This document shows, one piece after another, positions 56,677 to 64,000 of a stretch of 64,000 nt of DNA. How positions within the stretch are numbered: the stretch's first letter is position 1; every line of letters begins with the position of its first letter. The stretch covers positions 744,001-808,000 of the forward strand of contig JAPWGK010000011.1 of the NCBI GenBank assembly GCA_029641185.1, read 5' to 3'. Made by a program: the position numbers and the translations under genes. Under the pieces are notes generated by a model that saw only the letters and a program-made list of their open reading frames with translations, was not told the origin of the DNA and ran no database searches. The stretch is from Pseudofabraea citricarpa. Its lineage: Eukaryota > Ascomycota > Leotiomycetes > Helotiales > Dermateaceae.

Positions 56677-57785
56677 GTCTAAAGGAGCGAAGAGAATCAG
56701 AACTTCTTCTGCTCTGTTGGATTTAGGAAGTGGCATTGGCTTCACTACGGTCAAGTAAAGCAAAAGAATGCAGAAGCAAGACCGACATGTTGAATTCAAG
56801 GGTAGAGTATCATAGCCAGCAAGCGGAGCGGATGAAGTAAATCCGAACTCCCTGCAGCATGCCCAATACTGTAATACGGGGTCGTTAGGGTTGCACAGAG
56901 ATCGCATCGATGGTACAGCACGGTAGTTGAAATGCTTTCGAGGCGGCAGTACCGAAGGCTGAGGTTTCGACTCCGAGATGTTCGGATTAACTCGGATGCC
57001 TGCACGGAGGACGAGCACGAGGGAGACGACTTGTTATCAGAATGAAACTGATTCGCATTCCGAAGAGGAGCCTGGATTCTGCCGAGACACAGATACACGC
57101 AACCTACCGAGGTATCTATCGCCAAGGATAGGATGGATTTGCTCTCCAGTCAGATATGGCCGTCGGCTAACAAATTTCTCGTACAGTCAAGCCTTGCCCC
57201 ATCTATAGTCATTTGTATCGGTATGAACAATAAAAGAAAACAAAAAGAAAGATTTGGTGATTACGGCGCGGTTTCGACAGAGACCGAAATCGTGGTGCAT
57301 CTAGATCACAGTACATGAAGATAGTCACCCACATTGCTTAAACGCAACAGAGCCACGACAAGAAAGGATGTCGGTCTGTTAAGGTTGATATACCGATTGG
57401 TTACACACAATTATTTGGTGTATACAACAAGGGCTCTTAATTCTGAATTCCATCTTTTTGTACGTCAAAAATATGGAGCTCCGGCTCCGTGCTATCTTCC
57501 TGTTCTTCTACATGCGTCTGTGCTACGACGATATCAGGTGCTTTTTCATGGCACCATAATAACAACAGGCTACCTGCTCGAAAGCGCCATAATGAAAAGC
57601 CTTCAAGCCATTAATGCCCACAAGATGCACCTGCAGTGATAGTTCGATCCAAATAGCCCGCATAAATAATCCACCAGCATCATATACACGACTATGTATC
57701 CCAACAACCCCAACAATCCAGACACGGTGCACAGACATTGCAAAGTGGTGCAAATATATATGTCTTAGGGACCCTTTTTTCTTTT
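56677..57785. other. Intergenic region between MFS gene and Zn2Cys6 regulator
   Basis: 5' flank of the exporter and 3' flank of the next regulator. Frames are short and domain-free. Confidence 0.5.
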
Positions 57786-60286
57786 TCATGGCAAAGACTG
57801 AACTCGACTGTCAGGCATGAAGCTATCTGGCGGCCCATACTGCATCAAGAACTCGAAATCAAAGCTCTGGATTCCAGGACCAAATATAGAGGTAGCAGAT
57901 GCGCTCAAAGACGAAGCAGCGGTACCAGAACGGATCTGATTGTCGGCCGATGCTTGGAGAGTAGCGTCGAGGTCTTCTACGTCGTAGAAACCCGAGCCTA
58001 AGCTCTCTTCATCAACTTGCATCTGATATTCATGTTCAGCAGCTCCATGGGCAGCAGATGTGTTTTCAAATGACAAGATATCTCTCCTTGGGGTGTTTGA
58101 ACGTGGTATGTCCGCAGTTGATGAAGGAGCTACCGGGGATTTCATGCTCACCAGAGTCGACTGGATCCCCTTTCGATATCGAGCAGTCCAGGAACCGTCA
58201 TTCTCCTTCCCTGAAGATGCTTGCTGGGGCGAATTTGCAAGCAATTCGGCCTGATTTGTCTCTTCAAAATCGCGGTGCCTCTGTACTGTCTTCGCCCATC
58301 GCTGAGGTGCCGAGTCGTTGGAAACCATGTAAGAAGACTCGGTAATATTGTCGAAGCGAGAAAAGTATTGTGCGAATAACACATTCCCAGGCAATGAAGC
58401 ATCCTGAAGCAGCGATTTGGAATCATGAACCTGGAAGAGAGTTTCCATCTGTCACACATCAGTATTCAGCCAGACAAGCTTTCAACTCGCTTACCCATCT
58501 CTCTGCACCCACGAAAATATCCTTGATGGCTCCAAGTACTGTGAAAAACACCTTTAAATCTCCAAGAGACTCACCGAATGTCGCTCGTCGTCTTAGTCTC
58601 AGTTCGTTTGTTAGAACCAATGCTGCTTGGTAACAACAAAATCCCAGAAATGGTGGCTTGCTGATGGTCAGCATGCGAGGACCAACGAACCTCTTTCGCA
58701 CTCACCATTAAAAACACACCAGATGCCAACACACGGCTACAGATGGATGCAATCATTTTTGTACTTTGGTTACACATATGAATACTCTCGTTGATGATTG
58801 TCTCGGGTGCAGATGGGAATGATATAGACTCCCTTTTCTGGGATTCAAAATCCTGGCCAGGAGGCAAAGTGTCCAGTATGGGAATGGGCAGGAATATCCG
58901 ACATAACCGTATCCGACAGCAGTGCCACGTCAAGGAGCATAAGACATACTCACCTAGGCCAGTTTCCTGCTTTAGCTTAGAGTTGAAAGTTTCCAGGTTG
59001 AAGGATGTTTCCTCTGGATACCGAATACGGCTCTCGTCAAGCTCCTCTCTCAAAGCCATGTAGGGAGAATCCGGGCTCCACGGGGCCGGGTTCTGTTTTG
59101 TGAAGCCCGTCCGCGATAGACGTTGGATCCGTGTGAGATGGGTGATGAGTGTCGCTAAGACGTGCCTGGTATCTGGAGCTGCACCGAGATCATCAACTCC
59201 CTCGTGGGACGAGGGAGAAATTCTGGCGTTCATGGGTCTTAAAGTTCGATGCTCGAGAGAGCACAGTGCCTCTGCAATGTAAAGATGGTGGTGAACTATG
59301 TCCACGGCATTTTTATCCTCTGCCGATAATAAAGGACCAGTTCGCAAGACGACACTTAACATCAAAGCGGTATCTGGCAATGGCGTTAGATGATTCGGAC
59401 TGCTTAACAGAAAATTGGATTCGCATACTCAAGTCATACAGCGCCTGTGAATTGTGTCCCTCGTTCAGCTCGAACACGGCAAGAATTGCAAGACACTGGA
59501 CACGATCTATCTGGAATTGATCTTCCACTTGATCTTCCAATTCATTGCGTGCTTCATTGGCGAATATCTCCGCCATTTCCTTGGAAGAGCCCTGTTTCAG
59601 CAACCGATTCCGGGAAAATTTGACACTGACGGCACACATTGCAAGACACAAACTCTTACTACATTCGCCAGCCAGTAGCGTCCGCAAAAATCGAGACACT
59701 GAAATGACAGCACTCTGTTGGTCATTAACCGAGACACAGAATACCGTGATGAGGTGCAAGGCAAGGTCAATCGACACTGTTACGCCACTGACATGTCGTT
59801 CAGCCTTTATCATTGCAGAAAGTTGCCAACGCATGATCACCTACCGGAGCTTGAAAACATCTTCCTTCCCCAATATCTTACACAGAGCATCTCTATAAGC
59901 GGCAAGATATGGAAAGCCAAACGACAAGGCTCGCTCACGACCCAAGCCAGATGGAGAAGCAGGTTGGGCCTCCACAGCACTTGTCGGTGTCGCAACACTC
60001 TCTGCAGCAGTAGTGACACGTCCTGCGGCAGTCGTTCGATGTGAGCCAGTTCCTGGAGGGGGCCCACGTCGTCGACGGTGCTGATCGATGTGACAGTCAA
60101 TCTTCAGCCGCTGACAAGTAGTACATGGGCTTGTACCACTGCATCGAACCTAAATCTGCGGCATTAACTCAGGGAACTGTATATGTGCTACTCATCGGCG
60201 AAATAACATACCTTGCGTTTACGACACGGTTCACACGCTGCATAAACCTTCGGCCTGGTTGCAGCCGAGGAGGCGTCAGGTGACAT
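57786..60286 (-). CDS. Zn(II)2Cys6 transcription factor
   Basis: Six minus-strand exons join in phase: 60212-60286, 59845-60149, 59429-59787, 58706-59373, 58495-58656 and 57786-58448, giving 743 residues. A textbook zinc cluster follows a short N-terminus: ACEPCRKRKVRCSGTSPC, then TTCQRLKIDC, split by the first intron. The middle region contains FLRTLLAGECSKSLCLAMCA and a helical fungal-specific domain. The junction of exons 4 and 5 restores PPFLGFCCYQAALVL, and the one to exon 6 gives AERWMETLFQVHDSKSLL. The C-terminal ~200 residues are Ser/Asp/Glu-rich, likely the activation region. It is divergent from the sugar-porter-type MFS gene and may control it. Confidence 0.87.
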
Positions 60287-61038
60287 GATGCTAGGACTTT
60301 TGTCGCCAGCTGATTCAGGAAAACTGTTTAGAGAGAAGACAAATAGACAGGCAAGAAATAAGGTTGATAGCTCTAGTAACTAGAGCTGTAAGCCAGCCAA
60401 TTGTCCTCAAACACAATGGCTGTTGCATGCAATGACGTGGTCGTCTACCTCTCGGTAGGACCCTCGGGCCCGAAGCAAAGCGGCGACAAAGTGGACGTTG
60501 TGTCTAAGCCGTCGCAGGCGGTGTCAGAAGTGGGTATGCAAAATACAGGTACAAGATACATACTGTACAAGCTCGGAAATGTGCTGCATGAACTTTAAGA
60601 GAGTTTGAGCACGTATAAGAGCACAAGATAAGGGCTGGCATTTTGGACAGATAAGGCTAATCGCGTAAGTCTAACCTTAACCAGATGGTCGCTCGCTTGT
60701 CTTATCTACAGCAACGAACTTCCATCGTGACAGTCTCGTTCGGATTAACTCCAATCTCAAATGCGATGCAGCTGATTGTCCACCACCGCCAACAACCCCG
60801 GGTGCGAGATAAACAGGGTACCGTTTCTAGATGGAGGTTGCTGCGTCTAGTACTGCGACTGATAGCACATATCTCTTTGATACGAATGGACCCTTGACCC
60901 CGATAGAGGCCGTGATAGCTGACTGAAGGAGTTGAATGCTATAAGATCCTCTAGGAGCTCTTATGCTACTTTCAATCCGAAAAAGGCTTCGCTCAACGCT
61001 ACCTTTCTCATTCAGACCTCCCTTCGACACTCAACGTG
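60287..61038. promoter_or_regulatory. Divergent promoter with GATAAG sites
   Basis: Between the regulator (-) and the MFS gene (+). GATAAG cores occur at 60627-60632 and 60650-60655 and, reversed, at 60701-60706. These are candidate GATA-factor sites. No gene is seen. Confidence 0.4.
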
Positions 61039-63020
61039 ATGGCTGGCTGGGCTAATTTGGCAATGAAATGCCCGCCGAAGGTGACCTCCTTCTTGGTCAT
61101 ATTTGTGGCCATTTGGGACTTGTACATCATTGCCTATGATCCCAGCATGATCAATAACCTCAATGTTGTGGTACCATATTTGGAATGTGAGTCACTGCCT
61201 TCCTATCATTCTGCCTTCTCCTAATTTATCTATGGACTTCAAACTCGATGCAAAGTTTATCGGCCTGAACGTTGCTATCGTAGCAGCGGGTTCCGTCGTC
61301 AGCGGTCCATTTGTGGGAATCCTCATGGACCGGTTTGGACGAAAGGGGGGGATCATGATCGGAGCTGCTGTTCGTCTTGTTGGTGCCATAATGCAGATCG
61401 CTGCTCCTAATGGTTTGCTGCCCGCACCATTTTGAGTTCAATTACTTACCACGAACCAGAGGCTTGCTTACTTGTGGCACGGTTCTTGCTGGGCTTCTCC
61501 TTCACCATTGCTGGAACAGCCACACCGACTTGGGTCATGGAACTCGCACCTCCCAAGACACGCGGTCTTCGGATTGGTATCGTCATGTCATCCTTGCCCG
61601 TCGCCGCCTTCATTGTTTGCGGCTTCGTAATCGGCACGTATCAATTCCAGTCAGACTGGGCTTGGAGATCTGTGATGCTGGTAAGGAATCTTCCCCTTGG
61701 CCTGACTGCTACTTGGTCTAAGGTGTATTATTTCTATAGGGAGAAGTCCTTGGTCCGGCAATTGTGCTCCTCATGATGCCAACCATGCCAGAAAGTCCAC
61801 GTTGGCTCATCTCAAGAGAAAGAAAAGAAGAGGTATATAATTCGTTTCAATACAGCAAAATATCAAGCTCACTGTGTCTGCAAGGCAATGATTGTTCTTG
61901 CCCATCTCCAGGGAGATGGATCTGCCACCCACTCAGTAGTCACAACCGAATTTGACCAGATTTGTGCAGGCATTGAGCTCGAAAACCAGAGTGAGGTGTC
62001 TTGGAAGGGTCTTGTGTCTCCACGTGTGTACCCTCATCCGCCTTCTGCCCAAAAGCTAATATATGCAAAGCTCCCAATCGTCGACGATTCCTCATTGCCC
62101 TGGCAACAAACATCATCTTCCAGATCAATGGCAGCAATACGGTACTGTAAGTATTCCACTCCAAGAGCCTCTTCCCAGCATACACTACTACTAATCCAAC
62201 CCGCAGCTATTTCTTGACCGTCATTCTCGCCAATGCCCAGATCATCGACACCGGCGAAGTCTTATATATCAATCTCGGTATAACAGCATTTGATGTCCTC
62301 TCCGTTTGGGCAGGAGCATACTTGATTGAGAAGATTGGCCGTAAGAAAATGCTCGGTAAGCTTCCCTTTCCCCAGTTCTACTCCAGGTTTCGCGACTAAT
62401 CTATCGTTAGTGTGGTGCTCTTCTGCAATGGTACTCTCACTCACACTCATGGCGACCCTCCTCTCGCAGTCCGAAGCCCAGGGAAACGTAAAGTTCAGCT
62501 ACGGCGCCATCGGCGTGATGGGGATATTCCTCTTCGGCTCCTGCGCCAGTTGGTACGTTTCTTTCCTTTTAATTTTCCTCTAGTCCATTATTCCTCATCT
62601 CTCCCTCCTATCCTACGGTGTGTTGTCTAGCCACCACTAACACAAACCAGGCAAATCCTCAACTACTCGTACCCGCAAGAGGTTCTCAAGTACTCACAAC
62701 GAGGCAAAGGTACAGCCGTCGCACAATCCGTTGGTTACGCCTTCAGCTTTTTAAGTCTATACACGTTCCCCATCGCTCTAGCAGCCATGTCATGGCGCTT
62801 CTACGCAGTAAATGCAGCGTGGAATCTCGTGACGGTTGTTATCATGCAGTTGTGGTTTGTTGAGACCAGGGGCAAATCACTCGAGGAGATTAATGACGTC
62901 TTCGAGCCGCTGACTGTGACGGAGGCCGAGGAACGCTCGGAGCAGGAGTCGCTCTCTATTGATGAGGTGGGCAATATGACCATCGGAGCTAAGGGGAAGA
63001 CGAGTACGGAGAAGCGTTGA
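61039..63020 (+). CDS. MFS sugar-porter-family transporter with lost intron-1 acceptor
   Basis: Nine exons: 61039-61186, 61236-61412, 61460-61680, 61740-61832, 61885-62023, 62071-62146, 62207-62355, 62411-62552 and 62651-63020, giving 504 residues. Sugar-porter features are LYIIAYDPSMINNLN in helix 1, MDRFGRKGG and EKIGRKKML (motif A of each half), TRGLRIG, PESPRWLIS, QINGSNTVLYF in helix 7 and YPQEVLKYSQRGKGTA. All junctions after the first are GT-AG in phase. The only phase-correct acceptor for intron 1 (restoring YLEYFKLDAKF) ends in GG at 61234-61235 instead of AG. The nearest real AG (after GATGCAAAG, 61255) shifts the frame. So the gene is complete apart from one splice site and may be poorly expressed or inactive. 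Substrates of this family are hexoses, pentoses, inositol or quinate. Confidence 0.8.
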
Positions 63021-64000
63021 GGATATACATGTATCATTGATAGCGTGTAATTTATCTCAGGATCACTCGGTCTCGTTTTTGCAGTTAGAAAAGAATGATG
63101 TAATGAAAGCTAGAAAGAAAAATTAAACCAGATGTAAATCAGACTCAAATCAAAAACATAATTTTATATATATCATACTCCTAATAATTATGATGTCTTA
63201 AAACTGGATTTCTTTCCTGAAATGTAGTAGTAAATTAAGTTTACATTGATTATTTCTTTAAGTTCAAGAAAAAGGACCCGGATTTAATTTAGATTTAAGG
63301 TTAAGAATTTGACATTGATATATATATATATATATACGTGTGTATATACCTCGTCTACGTATGAAAACTCAAATAATATTCCTTGTTTTATATTTTAAAA
63401 CTGAGTAATAATACTCAAGGTCTTAACGATTTACTATATTCGCGTAATTATCTGATTATCGTTAGCTACGAATTCTTCTCGTTATTATTATACCAAAAAA
63501 TAGCTATGCTTATACTTGGTAGAATCTAATTATAGATCTAATCATGCTAGGTGCAACTAGACATATTTAGTATCCTATGTTTAATAGGTCTTGCGTTATT
63601 AAGATGCTAGTAATCAATAAAAGGAATTTAATGTGCTTGCAATTTTGTAATTATATAACTCAATTAGATTTGTCGATACACCAGTACTGCCTAATATAGT
63701 ATAAGGTGATCGAGGGTGATTACCTAGGATTCCACGCAGAGTCAGTGGGGTTTACTAAGTATACGTACTTGAATCGGGTTGGTAATCGTTGTTATATTCT
63801 AGAGGAGGATCGTAAGGATCGTGGTATTATATAGGAGTGGTTATTCACCTAGTAGTCACCTGATATTACTAACACTAGCAACTCTTCAGCTAGGTGAAAA
63901 ACTACCACACGATCCACCGATCTAATCGTTCCTGTATTCCTTGATTCCTTGATTTATTAGTTGATCAATTGAATCGCTCTTGTTCTGGTATTCCTCTAAC
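63021..64000. other. AT-rich tail, possible transposon relic
   Basis: After the MFS stop the sequence is strongly AT-rich, with a (TA)n run at about 63319-63338. A less AT-biased stretch at 63690-64000 includes an inverted pair (TTCACCTAG near 63845, CTAGGTGAA near 63891). The segment resembles a decayed LTR or edge of a mobile element, but no coding domain or terminal repeat pair is visible in the window. Confidence 0.3.

Noticed and set aside
56677..57018. N-terminal extension of the MFS exporter to 57018
   Set aside because: The added 114 residues are not conserved-looking; the ATG at 56676 gives the normal short cytoplasmic N-terminus.
58979..59000. Possible intron in the 57786-60286 regulator at LGEYVLCS
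   Set aside because: A GTGAGT sits there, but continuous reading keeps a family-like helix (LTWHCCRIRLCRIFL), so no intron was placed.
61413..61459. Apparent frameshift and stop in the sugar porter after AAPN
   Set aside because: Explained by a GT-AG intron (61413-61459) that restores the frame into EACLLVARFLLGF.
1..64000. CRISPR arrays, rRNA, tRNA genes, bacterial operons
   Set aside because: No regularly spaced repeats and no tRNA-like T-loop with pairing arms were found by eye; the spliced gene structure is eukaryotic. A tRNAscan-SE run would be decisive for tRNA.

Overview
The window is nuclear DNA of a filamentous ascomycete (Pezizomycotina). Its genes are split by many short introns (about 45-100 bases, GTAAGT/GTATGT-type donors, CTAAC/CTGAC-type branch sites). 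The families present are also typical of that group: Zn(II)2Cys6 regulators, a HET-domain protein, Pth11/rhodopsin-type membrane proteins, an EthD protein, a Baeyer-Villiger monooxygenase and MFS transporters. I cannot place it to order or species. I built the spliced models by hand from splice signals, reading-phase agreement and family conservation. There are 25 protein-coding calls of reasonable quality, three damaged or unresolved genes and a few weak small ORFs.

Layout. 0-6 kb: a weak small GPI-type ORF, then a 683-residue secreted repeat protein with a duplicated globular domain. 6.6-13 kb: a Zn2Cys6 regulator, a secreted FAD oxidase gene broken by one in-frame TAG, and a quinone-oxidoreductase-type MDR enzyme. 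13.6-20 kb: an APH-type kinase, a Zn2Cys6 regulator with a central DNA-binding domain, and a nine-exon rhodopsin-domain membrane protein. 22.4-28.7 kb: a zinc alcohol dehydrogenase, a Baeyer-Villiger monooxygenase and a secreted EthD protein, which could form an alcohol-ketone-ester oxidation module. 30-36 kb: a HET-domain protein, a tiny spliced gene of unknown function and a decayed CorA-like gene in AT-rich surroundings. 35.8-57 kb: a run of small-molecule enzymes (CmcJ-like oxygenase, amidase, cupin, VOC protein, PhyH-type Fe/2-oxoglutarate dioxygenase, cytochrome P450, aldehyde dehydrogenase, FAD monooxygenase) with a Zn2Cys6-type regulator, an unknown conserved-looking protein and a DHA1 MFS exporter. 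57.8-63 kb: a further Zn2Cys6 regulator divergent from a sugar-porter-type MFS gene whose first intron lacks an AG acceptor. The last kilobase is AT-rich and may be a transposon relic.

The most interesting feature is the 35.8-57 kb block. It has the content of a specialised-metabolism or catabolic cluster (oxygenases, dehydrogenase, regulator, exporter) but no polyketide synthase, NRPS, terpene cyclase or DMATS in view. A cluster of CCTGAGCA-type motifs lies upstream of the aldehyde dehydrogenase. The regulator inside the block has an atypical zinc-cluster loop with no basic residues. Three genes elsewhere in the window each carry a specific lesion: a nonsense codon in the FAD oxidase, a lost 3' splice site in the sugar porter and a one-base phase error in the CmcJ-like gene. 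All are good targets for RNA-seq or comparison with related strains.
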